Source: Planctomycetaceae bacterium | GTDB taxonomy: Bacteria > Planctomycetota > Planctomycetia > Planctomycetales > Planctomycetaceae | Length of the DNA stretch: 64,000 nucleotides | Direction: 5' to 3' | NCBI GenBank assembly: GCA_019636285.1 | Contig: JAHBXV010000007.1 | Span: 114,555-178,554, forward strand | Shown here: positions 34,913 to 43,585 of the stretch, one piece after another | How the letters are laid out: each line of letters starts with the position of its first letter | How positions within the stretch are numbered: position 1 is the first letter of the stretch | Notes under the pieces: generated by a model | Told to the model about the DNA's origin: nothing | The model's database searches: none | What the model saw: only the letters and a program-made list of their open reading frames with translations | Program-made: the position numbers and the translations under genes

Positions 34913-37900
34913 ATGCGGATTCCTGCTTTCTGTTCGCTGCTGCTTCTGGTTCCCGCCGTGTCAGCCCGTGCTGAAGTCCCCATCGACTTCAATCGCGATA
35001 TCCGTCCCATTCTGTCGGCCCATTGCTTCGCGTGTCATGGTCCCGATGCGAACCACCGCCAAGCGGGGTTGCGGCTGGACGAACGCGACGCGGCCATCGC
35101 AGCCGTTGAGTCGGGAACCAAAGCCATCGTCCCCGGCGACCTCGCCGCGAGTGAACTCTGGCAGCGGGTTTCCTCGACCGACGATGCCCTCGTCATGCCC
35201 CCGCCAGCGGCGAAAAAGCCGTTGACCGACCAGCAGCGGGAACTTCTGCGGCGTTGGATCGCCGAGGGGGCTCCGTACGCAGCCCATTGGTCTTTCGTTC
35301 CGCCGAAGAAGGCTGAACTTCCCGAGGTGAAGCAAGCCGGTTGGCCCCAGCAGCCCATCGATCGCTTCGTGCTCGCGCGACTGGAAGCGGAAGGTCTCTC
35401 TCCCGCGAAGCCAGCCGATCCTCACGAGTTGATCCGTCGGCTGTCGCTCGATTTGACAGGGCTGCCGCCATCGCCGGAAGAAGTGACCGCATTCGTGCAG
35501 GACACCGATCCAAAGCGAGTCGAAAAGCTGGTCAACCGCCTGCTCGAAAGTCCTCACTTCGGCGAGCGGATGGCTCTCGACTGGCTCGACGCGGCCCGCT
35601 ATGCCGATACGAACGGGTTTTCGATCGACGGCGGCCGGCATCAATGGCTGTGGCGCGACTGGGTGATTCAGGCGTTCAACGACAATCTCCCCTACGACCA
35701 GTTTCTCGTCGATCAGCTCGCGGGGGATCTGCTGCCGGATGCGACGATTGCCCAGAAGATCGCGTCGGGGTTTCAGCGGAACAACATGGTCACCCATGAA
35801 GGGGGGACCATTCCCGAGGAAAACCTGACCAACTACAACGCCGACCGTGTCAAGACGCTGGGCGAAGCCGTGCTAGGCCTGACTCTGGGTTGCGCCCAAT
35901 GTCACGATCACAAGTACGACCCAATCTCGCAGAAGGACTATTACCAGCTCTTCGCCTACTTCAACACGGTCAGCGACATCGGCCTCGACGGCAATTTTGG
36001 CGTCAACCCGCGACCGTACATGCAGACGCCAACCATCCTCAAGACCAATGAGGTCGAACGCCTTCCCGGCGAGTTGGCGGCAGTCGACGAGCAGTTGAAT
36101 TCGCCGGACCCAGCCCAAGTCGAAGCCTGGGTCGCGAAGCAACGGGAGTCCCTTGCGAATCGCGGTCAGGACTTCGCCCTGCATCCGGTCGAGCTGATGA
36201 AGGTCAGCACGCCCAATCGCGGCGGCGGGTTCGATATTGAGACGATCGACGACAAGCAACTGGTCCACATCACCCAGCCCAGCGCGCTCATCGCCTACGA
36301 CGTGCTGTTGAAGCTCCCTTCGTCACCGCAAAAGATCAACGGGTTTCGCGTCGTGTTTCATCCCGATCCCGCGACGCCCGAAGGCGGGACCGGCTTCGGC
36401 AAACCACCCGCCGACCTCGCCGAAAAGGCGAGCAGCGAGACCGGGACATTCCGTCTGACGGCTTTCTCGGCCAGTGCCGATGCGTCACCCGCCGACCAGG
36501 TCAACCTGCACCGCCTGGCACGCGTCGCGAGCGTTACCGCCAGTTCGTGGGATTCGGCTCATCGTCCGGAGCGTTGTCTCGATCCACGAAACGAGAACGG
36601 CTGGTCACCGTCGGCCAGCACGACCGGCCCGGTCCATCTGACGGTAACATTCGCCGAACCGATCGACGCGCACGAAACACCCTTTGCGACGGTGCAGCTC
36701 AACTTTGGTTTCGGACAGAACCTGGTCGCTGCCCGCATGGAGATTCAGGCCTTTACGGGCACCGACGACGGCAGCGAACTTCCCGAGGCGTTGCAAACCA
36801 TCGTAAGCAAAGAAGCCGCGGAGCGTACGCCCGAAGAGACGACGCTGCTCCGCGACTACTACCGCGATCACTCGCGGGCGACCGAGCGCTTGCGCATTCA
36901 GAAGCAGAATCTCGAGGAACGACTGGCCGTGTTGACGCAGCCCTTCACCACCATGGTGATGGATGTCGCCGAGAAGCCGCGGACCACGCACATTTTGCAT
37001 CGTGGCGACTACACCCAGCCGCGCGATGTGGTGACGGTGGGGACGCCCTCCGTGTTTCCCACGCTGAGCGAAGCATCGCCTGATCGCACAGGCTTGGCTC
37101 GCTGGGTGACCATGCCCGATCATCCCCTGACCAGTCGCGTCGCCGTCAATCGCGTCTGGCAGATGCTGTTCGGCCGCGGATTGGTGGCGACGCCGGCCGA
37201 CTTCGGCTCGCAAGGCGAACTCCCCAGCCATCCGGAACTGCTCGACTGGCTCGCCGTCGATTTCGTCGAATCGGGCTGGGATGTCAAACGGCTCATCCAG
37301 TCGATCGTGCTGTCGGCGACCTATCAGCAGGATTCGGCAGCGACGGCTGCCTTGCTCGAACGCGACCCCGCGAATGTGCTGTTGGCACGCGGGCCGCGGT
37401 TTCGGTTGTCGGCGGAGCTGATCCGCGATCAGGCACTGGCCGTTAGCGGTCTTTTGGTCCCCCGCATCGGTGGTCCCAGCGTCAATCCTTACGCGCCGGG
37501 TGACCTGTGGCGGGAAATCAGCCACTACGGCAGTACCCCCGCGACGGCCCAGACGTTCGTCCAGGACCACGGCGAAAAGCTCTATCGGCGGTCGCTGTAT
37601 ACGTTCTGGAAGCGGACCGCTCCTCCGCCCAACATGGCGGCTTTCGATGCTCCCAATCGCGAAACGTGCGTGGTGTCGCGGCCCGTCACCAACACCCCGC
37701 TCCAGGCGCTGGTGCTGCTGAACGACGTGCAATTCGTTGAGGCGACCCGAGCGTTCGCCGAGCGGATGCTGCATCAGCCGGGCGATGACCAGTCCCGCAT
37801 CGAGTGGGGCATTCTCGCGGCCCTTTCTCGCCCGGCCGCACCGGACGAGATCGCAGTACTCAAGCGAGCCCTCGCCCGCGAACGCGCGTTCTATACGGCT

Positions 37901-38038
37901 CACCCCGAGGCAGCCGCAGCGTATCTGGCCAACGGCGAATCACCCCGCGACGAGCAGATTGCCCCGACCGAACACGCCGCCTGGTCCCAGGTCGCCGCGC
38001 TCCTCTTGAATCTCAGCGAAACCGTCACCCGCGAGTAA
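34913..38038 (+). CDS. PSD1 / planctomycete cytochrome c protein (DUF1549-DUF1553)
   Basis: 1041 residues. The signal peptide is RIPAFCSLLLLVPAVSARA. A PSC-type haem motif CFACH (C38, C41, H42) follows FNRDIRPILSAH. The DUF1549 domain (about 140-350) includes DPHELIRRLSLDLTGLPPSPEEV and DWLDAARYADTNG. A central beta-sandwich-like section (about 400-620) has a discoidin-like flavour (ASVTASSWDSAHRPERCLDPRNENGW). DUF1553 (about 690-1010) is marked by DRTGLARWV...HPLTSRVAVNRVWQMLFGRGLVATPADFGSQG. ATG 34913 follows GGAAG by about six bases. Such proteins pair with DUF1501 proteins and sulfatases and are thought to act in breakdown of complex carbon, but no substrate is proven. Confidence 0.92.
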   Translation: MRIPAFCSLLLLVPAVSARAEVPIDFNRDIRPILSAHCFACHGPDANHRQAGLRLDERDAAIAAVESGTKAIVPGDLAASELWQRVSSTDDALVMPPPAAKKPLTDQQRELLRRWIAEGAPYAAHWSFVPPKKAELPEVKQAGWPQQPIDRFVLARLEAEGLSPAKPADPHELIRRLSLDLTGLPPSPEEVTAFVQDTDPKRVEKLVNRLLESPHFGERMALDWLDAARYADTNGFSIDGGRHQWLWRDWVIQAFNDNLPYDQFLVDQLAGDLLPDATIAQKIASGFQRNNMVTHEGGTIPEENLTNYNADRVKTLGEAVLGLTLGCAQCHDHKYDPISQKDYYQLFAYFNTVSDIGLDGNFGVNPRPYMQTPTILKTNEVERLPGELAAVDEQLNSPDPAQVEAWVAKQRESLANRGQDFALHPVELMKVSTPNRGGGFDIETIDDKQLVHITQPSALIAYDVLLKLPSSPQKINGFRVVFHPDPATPEGGTGFGKPPADLAEKASSETGTFRLTAFSASADASPADQVNLHRLARVASVTASSWDSAHRPERCLDPRNENGWSPSASTTGPVHLTVTFAEPIDAHETPFATVQLNFGFGQNLVAARMEIQAFTGTDDGSELPEALQTIVSKEAAERTPEETTLLRDYYRDHSRATERLRIQKQNLEERLAVLTQPFTTMVMDVAEKPRTTHILHRGDYTQPRDVVTVGTPSVFPTLSEASPDRTGLARWVTMPDHPLTSRVAVNRVWQMLFGRGLVATPADFGSQGELPSHPELLDWLAVDFVESGWDVKRLIQSIVLSATYQQDSAATAALLERDPANVLLARGPRFRLSAELIRDQALAVSGLLVPRIGGPSVNPYAPGDLWREISHYGSTPATAQTFVQDHGEKLYRRSLYTFWKRTAPPPNMAAFDAPNRETCVVSRPVTNTPLQALVLLNDVQFVEATRAFAERMLHQPGDDQSRIEWGILAALSRPAAPDEIAVLKRALARERAFYTAHPEAAAAYLANGESPRDEQIAPTEHAAWSQVAALLLNLSETVTRE

Positions 38039-38044
38039 CGCCGA

Positions 38045-38067
38045 TAGCCGCGACCCAACGGGGAGCG
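38045..38067. repeat. Dispersed 23-bp repeat, copy 2
   Basis: Same TAGCCGCGACCCAACGGGGA sequence as 34742-34764. It begins six bases after the PSD1 stop codon, between convergent genes. Confidence 0.8.
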
Positions 38068-38078
38068 TTCTTCTTCGA

Positions 38079-40481
38079 CTAGCGCCCCGCCCCGGCATCC
38101 TGTGGATAAACCAGCACCCGGTCGTGCGCCAGCAGCACGACATCGGCCAATCCATCCCCCGTGACGTCGGCAATCAGCCCTTCGCGGGGTTCCGTGACAA
38201 TGTTGTCGCTCGATCCGATCAGCTTGGATTCAAACACCTTGAAGTACAGGGCATGTTTGAGTTCCTCGCCGTCGAACCGCAGGATTTCCAGGAAGTGAGC
38301 CCGCACGTCGGTGATGGCGACGTCGGCTCGGCCATCGCCGTTCAAATCACCCACCAGCACATCCGTTGGATAGATGCGGTCGAGGGACGATTCAAACGTC
38401 GCGATTTCGGTCAATCGGGCCCGTCGTCCCCCCGAATAGAGAACCGCGAACCGATCCGCCGCTTCGAGCAAGAGATCCTCGCGGCCGTCGCCATTGAGAT
38501 CGGCCACGCGGGCTCCGCGACACGTCAGATCACCCAGTTCCAGATCGGCGATGCTCACGAAGCGATTTGATTCGTACCGGTACAGCTTCAGACGCTGGGC
38601 TCCCTGGTCAACCAGAGCGACTTCAGATTCCCCTTCGCCATCAAGTTGAATCAGCGCGCCGACCAGCACGCGCGCATTCGATTCCAGAGAATTGACCTGT
38701 TCGATCACTTGCCAGCCACTCTCGCGGTCAAAACCAAGCAAGCGGACGAAGTTGTTCTGGGCCGACACCAGCACCGACCGACCCTTCCAGGTTCCCACGG
38801 TGACGGCCGTCCGCGACAGTCCGGCCAGCGGCGAGGCTTTGGATTCGAGCGGCTTCAACCCGGCATCCGTCGCTGCATAAATCGCCGGTGAATTCGCCGT
38901 CCCCTGCAAGACCAGCACTTCATCCCGTCCATCACCCGTGAAGTCGGCGGTCAGGAGTCCTTCCGGTGTTCCCTCGAGTTTCAGTTCGTCGACCGACATC
39001 CTGGCGTCGGCTTCCCAGCCTCCGGTCCCGTCGGCGCGATAGACCGCCAGCCGAAACGTGGCCGCCCGGCTTTTGCCATCTCGCACGAGCAGAACCAGAG
39101 ACGACGGATCGGTGCCGGAGAACCTCGCGAACGCCATGGCCGCGAGCGTTCCCTGCGGAGGAAACAATTCGGGAAACGTGACTCGTTCGTCTTTCCAGAT
39201 CGACGTCCCGACCGACTTTTCCGACTCGCTCGAAACGATCAACTGGCCGCTCCCCTTGGGGGCGGCCCGGCCGACCGCCAGCAGGTCGATATTCGCCAGC
39301 GACGGATACCCCGTCCCCAGTTCCAGTCCGCTCCCGGAACGCTGCCGGAAGAACAAGACGCGGCTGGTCTCGGGATCGGCGGCAAGAATGTCCGTCAGCC
39401 CGTCGCCATCCAGATCGCCCGAGGTCAACGGACGCGGCTTCGAGCTTCCGGGCTTGCCCAGGCCGAAATGGACAAGCCGCGCGGGAGTCGACGTGTCGCT
39501 GTCCGGAGATCGCGTCACTTTCTTGATGGCAATGCGCCCGGTGCGGGAGTCGATCGTCAATAACTCGGCACCGGGCTGGCCATCGATGTTCTTCACCGCG
39601 ATGGCGCGGGGCTTTTCCAGGTCGAACACCATTTCCGGTCCCAGCGAGCCGCCGGCTTCGGCGAAGCGGGCACACAGCACGCGGGTATTGGCATCGCCGG
39701 CCAGATACACCAGGTCGCTCGCCCCATCGCCATCAAGGTCGGCGATCTGCACGAGGGCCGTCTTGCTTGATGTGTTCAACAGCGACAGCGGAGTCCCCAG
39801 ATCCTTGCGTTTATTCGGCCGATAAATGCGGGTTTCGTTCTGCCCCAGCACGACCAGATTGATGCCGTCTCCGGGAAGCAGCGGACCGGCCGTGATCGCC
39901 CAGGGAGCCAGCATGGCATCGGGGACGCGCGTCACCAGTCGGGCCGACCAGTCGTGATCGGGCCCCTGAAACATCAGAACCAGCCGGTCGGGACGCCCCA
40001 GGTACGCGACATCGGTCCGGCCGTCCTGGTCGAAATCCCCCGTTGTCACGGCCAAGACTTCGTGCTCGACCGGGACATGACGAATTTCGAATCGACCGCT
40101 GTCGCGAACGGCGTTTACGCTGGACGTGGCACTCGCGGACGCTTCGTGAATCTCGGATTGTTGAAGCAATAGCGTCAGACGGCTCTTGCTGTTATCCGAC
40201 AGCAACAGGTCCGTCCGGCCGTCGCTGTTGAAGTCGCCAGCATGCAACTGAGACGATCGGTCGGTCACCTTGTGGACTTCGACCGGCAGAAATCCGTACT
40301 GACCAGCCAGACTGGGTTCATCAGCAAGACCACGCTGCACATCGCCCGACATGACGACAGCGACCGTCAGCAGGGCCATTCCCGTCGTTGTGAAAACTCG
40401 TTGGACCACGGAAGGAACCCCTCTCGCCCGACGGAGAATTCGCCCAGACGACATCCGGACCTTGCAGAATGATGTGTGCAT
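38079..40481 (-). CDS. Secreted FG-GAP/VCBS repeat protein (integrin-like propeller)
   Basis: 800 residues. A signal-type segment (FTTTGMALLTVAVVMSG) lies near residue 40. At least eight FG-GAP/VCBS Ca-binding loops are visible: GDFNSDGRTDLLLSD, GDFDQDGRTDVAYLG, ADLDGDGASDLVYLAGD, GDLDGDGLTDILAAD, ADFTGDGRDEVLVLQG, ADLNGDGREDLLLEA, GDLNGDGRADVAITD and ADVTGDGLADVVLLAHD. This predicts a beta-propeller with D-x-D/N-x-D-G metal sites. ATG 40481 is chosen over an upstream start because GAGG sits six bases before it. It lies 31 bases after ricT on the same strand, but the products are functionally unrelated. The role is presumably extracellular binding. Confidence 0.87.
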   Translation of the reverse strand: MHTSFCKVRMSSGRILRRARGVPSVVQRVFTTTGMALLTVAVVMSGDVQRGLADEPSLAGQYGFLPVEVHKVTDRSSQLHAGDFNSDGRTDLLLSDNSKSRLTLLLQQSEIHEASASATSSVNAVRDSGRFEIRHVPVEHEVLAVTTGDFDQDGRTDVAYLGRPDRLVLMFQGPDHDWSARLVTRVPDAMLAPWAITAGPLLPGDGINLVVLGQNETRIYRPNKRKDLGTPLSLLNTSSKTALVQIADLDGDGASDLVYLAGDANTRVLCARFAEAGGSLGPEMVFDLEKPRAIAVKNIDGQPGAELLTIDSRTGRIAIKKVTRSPDSDTSTPARLVHFGLGKPGSSKPRPLTSGDLDGDGLTDILAADPETSRVLFFRQRSGSGLELGTGYPSLANIDLLAVGRAAPKGSGQLIVSSESEKSVGTSIWKDERVTFPELFPPQGTLAAMAFARFSGTDPSSLVLLVRDGKSRAATFRLAVYRADGTGGWEADARMSVDELKLEGTPEGLLTADFTGDGRDEVLVLQGTANSPAIYAATDAGLKPLESKASPLAGLSRTAVTVGTWKGRSVLVSAQNNFVRLLGFDRESGWQVIEQVNSLESNARVLVGALIQLDGEGESEVALVDQGAQRLKLYRYESNRFVSIADLELGDLTCRGARVADLNGDGREDLLLEAADRFAVLYSGGRRARLTEIATFESSLDRIYPTDVLVGDLNGDGRADVAITDVRAHFLEILRFDGEELKHALYFKVFESKLIGSSDNIVTEPREGLIADVTGDGLADVVLLAHDRVLVYPQDAGAGR

Positions 40482-40512
40482 CGTGAACCTCGTTCGACCG
40501 TCGGTTTGTCGG

Positions 40513-41394
40513 TCAGGCCTGGCTGGCGCCATCGGGACTCGGTTTCTCGACCTGCGGCTTCTTGCCTCCGGCAGCCACCGTAATCACATCGCTGAGCGAC
40601 GTGACCAGCACCCGCTGTCCTTCATAGGCCACCAGCACCTTTTTCGCCAGAATTTCCTGCGCGACAACGCGGCCGGTCCCCTGGCGGGTGACCACCGTGC
40701 TCCCCACGGCTGGCAACTCTTTGCGGTATTCTTCGTACGTATCGTATTCATATCGCAGGCAACACTTCAGGCGGCCGCACCGGCCCGAAATCTTGTTCGG
40801 ATCGAGCGTCGCCTTCTGCATCTTCGCCATCTTCATCGAGACCGGCGGCATCTCCCGCAGATGCGTATTGCAGCAGACCGGCTTGCCGCAGTCGCCATAA
40901 TCGGCGAGCAGCTTGGCTTCGTCGCGGATGCCGATCTGTCGCATCTCGATACGAACCTGCAACCGCTTCGCGAGGGTCTTCACCAGTTCGCGAAAATCGA
41001 CCCGCTGTTCCGAGACGTAATAGAAGACGACGCGGTCGTTGCCGAACAGGCGTTCGACATCGACCAGGTCCATCTGCATCCGCATGTCGGCGATTACCTG
41101 CCGCCCGACGACGAAGTCTTCTTCCTCGCGGCGCAACTGGCGGTCGCGTTCGTCGTCGTCGTCCGGAGTCGTCATTCGCAGAATGCGGCCGGTCGGCTGT
41201 TTGAGGCCCAGGTAATTGCGCGTCTCGCCCGTCGCCTCGCGCAACACCGTCCCCCATTCGGTTCCGCGTTCCGAACGAATAAGGACAGACGACTGCCGCG
41301 CGAGTGGGGGAAGTTGGCGGGCCGTAAATTCGCCCAGAGCGCGCAAATTTCCGTAGCGCACCACGTAGGACGTTTCCTGCGGCGAGTTCTCCAT
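40513..41394 (-). CDS. PSP1-domain protein, RicT/TPF family
   Basis: 293 residues. Homologue of B. subtilis RicT (YaaT), part of the Fe-S Ric complex that affects RNA processing; the role in planctomycetes is unknown. The PSP1 C-terminal domain is recognisable from DVERLFGNDRVVFYYVSEQRVDFRELVKTLA. Two Cys clusters are conserved, GDCGKPVCCNTHL and GRCGRLKCCLRYEY, the likely Fe-S ligands. An extra C-terminal tail (KKPQVEKPSPDG) is not conserved. The upstream ATG at 41394 is the only good start. The ricT and FG-GAP genes are close but separated by a start with its own ribosome-binding site. Confidence 0.9.
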   Translation of the reverse strand: MENSPQETSYVVRYGNLRALGEFTARQLPPLARQSSVLIRSERGTEWGTVLREATGETRNYLGLKQPTGRILRMTTPDDDDERDRQLRREEEDFVVGRQVIADMRMQMDLVDVERLFGNDRVVFYYVSEQRVDFRELVKTLAKRLQVRIEMRQIGIRDEAKLLADYGDCGKPVCCNTHLREMPPVSMKMAKMQKATLDPNKISGRCGRLKCCLRYEYDTYEEYRKELPAVGSTVVTRQGTGRVVAQEILAKKVLVAYEGQRVLVTSLSDVITVAAGGKKPQVEKPSPDGASQA

Positions 41395-41552
41395 GACCAG
41401 AATGCCCTGACAAATGTGAAGCCGGCATTCGCCGGATTTTATTCGAATATTGATGCGACAACGAATTCGCGCTGGGCGCCATACGATCCGCGACCCGATC
41501 TTCGCCGTTCATCCGGGGGGACGCAAGACCGCGCTGCCATGAGAGCCGCTGC

Positions 41553-42941
41553 TCACGGCAGGTCGGGATGCCGGCCGTGCCAGTCGGTCAGCGACTGAAA
41601 ATGGTCGGCGATGGCAAGAATCGTCGGCTCTTCAAGGGTCTGCCCGGTGAGTTGTAGCCCGGTGGGCAGGGAATCCGCCCCAAAGCCGTTCGGCACTGTG
41701 ACGGCCGGCAATCCGGCCGCATTTCCCGCAGTGCCGATCGATGTGCTCGCAAATCCGCGAGCCCAGTCGCGAAACTCCATATCAATGGGTCCGGTAACCG
41801 CGGACAGCGTTGGCGTGATGATGGCGTCGAAATCGGCCATCCAGTTGGCCAGTTCCCGCTGAATCTTCGAGCGGACGCGCTGGGCGTTGATGTAGTCCTT
41901 CGCGGGAATGAGCAGGCCCGAATGGCCTCCCCACCGGTCTTCCGGCGCGGTGAGTTTCCAGACGTCCTCCGATCGAATGAAATCCTCGAACGCGGCCGCC
42001 ATCTCGCAGGAAATGATCGTTCCCACGACGGCCCCATACGGCAGATCGGGGAGACTCGTTTCCTGGACGTCGGCGATCGTCGCCAGTTGATTCACCGCCG
42101 CTTCGAAGTTGGCCCGAACTTCCGGCTGCACAGAGTCGGTCGCTCCCTTGAGCGTCGCCAGCTTCCAGCGACGTCGCGGCACGGGCGACAGGTCCCCATT
42201 TGGAAGAGCCGTCGGATCGCGCGGATCGGGACCGGCCATGACGTTCAGCACAACTTGGCAATCGTCGGCCGTGCGGGCAATGGGGCCAATCTTGTCGAGC
42301 GACCACGAAAGGGCCATCGCTCCCGCCCGACTGACACGTCCGTACGTCGGCCGCAATCCCGTCAAGCCATTGTAGCCCGCCGGGGTGATAATCGAACCGG
42401 ACGTCTCGGATCCAATCGCAAACGGGACCAGCCCGGCTCCGACCGCCGCCGCCGATCCCGACGACGATCCGCCGCTCCAGCGTTCGCGTTTCCAGGAATT
42501 GCGACCGGGCCCAGAGAAGCTGGAATGGGCCTGCCGATAGCCAAACCCACCCGCGAGTTCGACCATCGAGAGCTTCGCCACCAGCACCGCCCCGGCATCC
42601 CGCAGCTTGGTGATGGCGGTGGCATCATCGTCGATCACGCGGTCTTTGAACGGTTCCGCTCCCCACGTTGTCGGATAGCCCCGCACGGCGAGCAAATCCT
42701 TCGCGCCGTAGGGAATCCCGTGCAGCGGGCCGCGATCACGACCTTCTTTCAAATCCAGATCGGCCTGCCGTGCCTGCGCAAACGCAAGGTCTTCCGTCAA
42801 CGTGACCGCCGCGTTGAATTGCGGTCCAATTCGCTTGAGACGTTCCAGAAAGAACTCGGTCAGACTGACAGACGTGACCTCGCCAGCCCGCAGACGGCGG
42901 CCGAGTTCGCGGACGGTCGCGAAGGCAAGTTCCTGACTCAT
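41553..42941 (-). CDS. Amidase-signature hydrolase (GatA-like)
   Basis: 462 residues. Amidase-signature Ser-cisSer-Lys triad: K81 (IPYGAKDLL), cis-Ser in GGSSSGSA (about S160) and nucleophile in GSETSGSI (about S183). The glycine-rich signature region is complete, and the length is close to that of GatA (about 485). No gatB or gatC lies in the window, so a stand-alone amidase is as likely as a transamidosome subunit. The start ATG overlaps the stop of the upstream 116-residue gene by four bases and has GGGAG eight bases before it. The two are co-transcribed. Confidence 0.9.
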   Translation of the reverse strand: MSQELAFATVRELGRRLRAGEVTSVSLTEFFLERLKRIGPQFNAAVTLTEDLAFAQARQADLDLKEGRDRGPLHGIPYGAKDLLAVRGYPTTWGAEPFKDRVIDDDATAITKLRDAGAVLVAKLSMVELAGGFGYRQAHSSFSGPGRNSWKRERWSGGSSSGSAAAVGAGLVPFAIGSETSGSIITPAGYNGLTGLRPTYGRVSRAGAMALSWSLDKIGPIARTADDCQVVLNVMAGPDPRDPTALPNGDLSPVPRRRWKLATLKGATDSVQPEVRANFEAAVNQLATIADVQETSLPDLPYGAVVGTIISCEMAAAFEDFIRSEDVWKLTAPEDRWGGHSGLLIPAKDYINAQRVRSKIQRELANWMADFDAIITPTLSAVTGPIDMEFRDWARGFASTSIGTAGNAAGLPAVTVPNGFGADSLPTGLQLTGQTLEEPTILAIADHFQSLTDWHGRHPDLP

Positions 42942-43288
42942 GCCGGGCGCTCCCGGGTCGGTCTCGGAACAAACCACAGCGCCGGTTCATCGCCATTGCT
43001 CAGCGAGACGCCCCGCAACTGCTCCGCCCGCAGCCGATCGACACGAATGTCCGTCAGCACGTCCCGCAGAATCTCTTCCGTATAGTGCTCGCTCGGCACA
43101 TCAACCACCAGGGCCGTCAGCAGCAGGGCCTCGACCGACGGCGGCGGAGTTTCCTCCTTCTCCGGTTCCTGCGCGGCGACCGGCGACTCCCCGACCACCA
43201 GCGCGCCGCTCCCGAAACCCAACATCGCGGCTTTCGCGAACGAACGACGGTCCAGCGACGGCGGGGCAGCTTCTTCGTTCACCGGCAA
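42938..43288 (-). CDS. Small Tat-exported protein of unknown function
   Basis: 116 residues. A twin-arginine signal (SLDRRSFAKAAMLGFGSGALVVG) is followed by a Pro/Glu-rich linker and a ~65-residue helical-to-beta segment (SVEALLLTALVVDVPSEHYTEEILRDVLTDIRVDRLRAEQL). I do not recognise it. It overlaps the amidase start by four bases (ATGA), so it is translated together with it. It may be a small subunit or chaperone for an exported product, though the amidase itself has no obvious signal peptide. Ribosome-binding site GAGG is present upstream. Confidence 0.75.
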   Translation of the reverse strand: MPVNEEAAPPSLDRRSFAKAAMLGFGSGALVVGESPVAAQEPEKEETPPPSVEALLLTALVVDVPSEHYTEEILRDVLTDIRVDRLRAEQLRGVSLSNGDEPALWFVPRPTRERPA

Positions 43289-43585
43289 AGCCTCCTGAGA
43301 AAGAGTTAACGCAAATCGGCCACGATCCTACACGCCCCGCGCGGTTTGTGAGAAATCCATTACGAAATGTTTATGAGTTTCCCACCACGGCTCCTCTCGA
43401 CGCGAAGAGCTGTTCTCCCGATACTCTACGGCGCGGTGGGGGTTCAACTGTTCGTTCTCGCCAGTGCCGCATATCGCGAAAATCGGGCGAAACTCCGCCG
43501 GTTGTTCGCGGGTAAACCAGGTAGCGAGGCGCGGCCGCGCGCGAGGTTCGAAGTCGTTTTCCGCTGGGGGCAAACTGTCGTGACC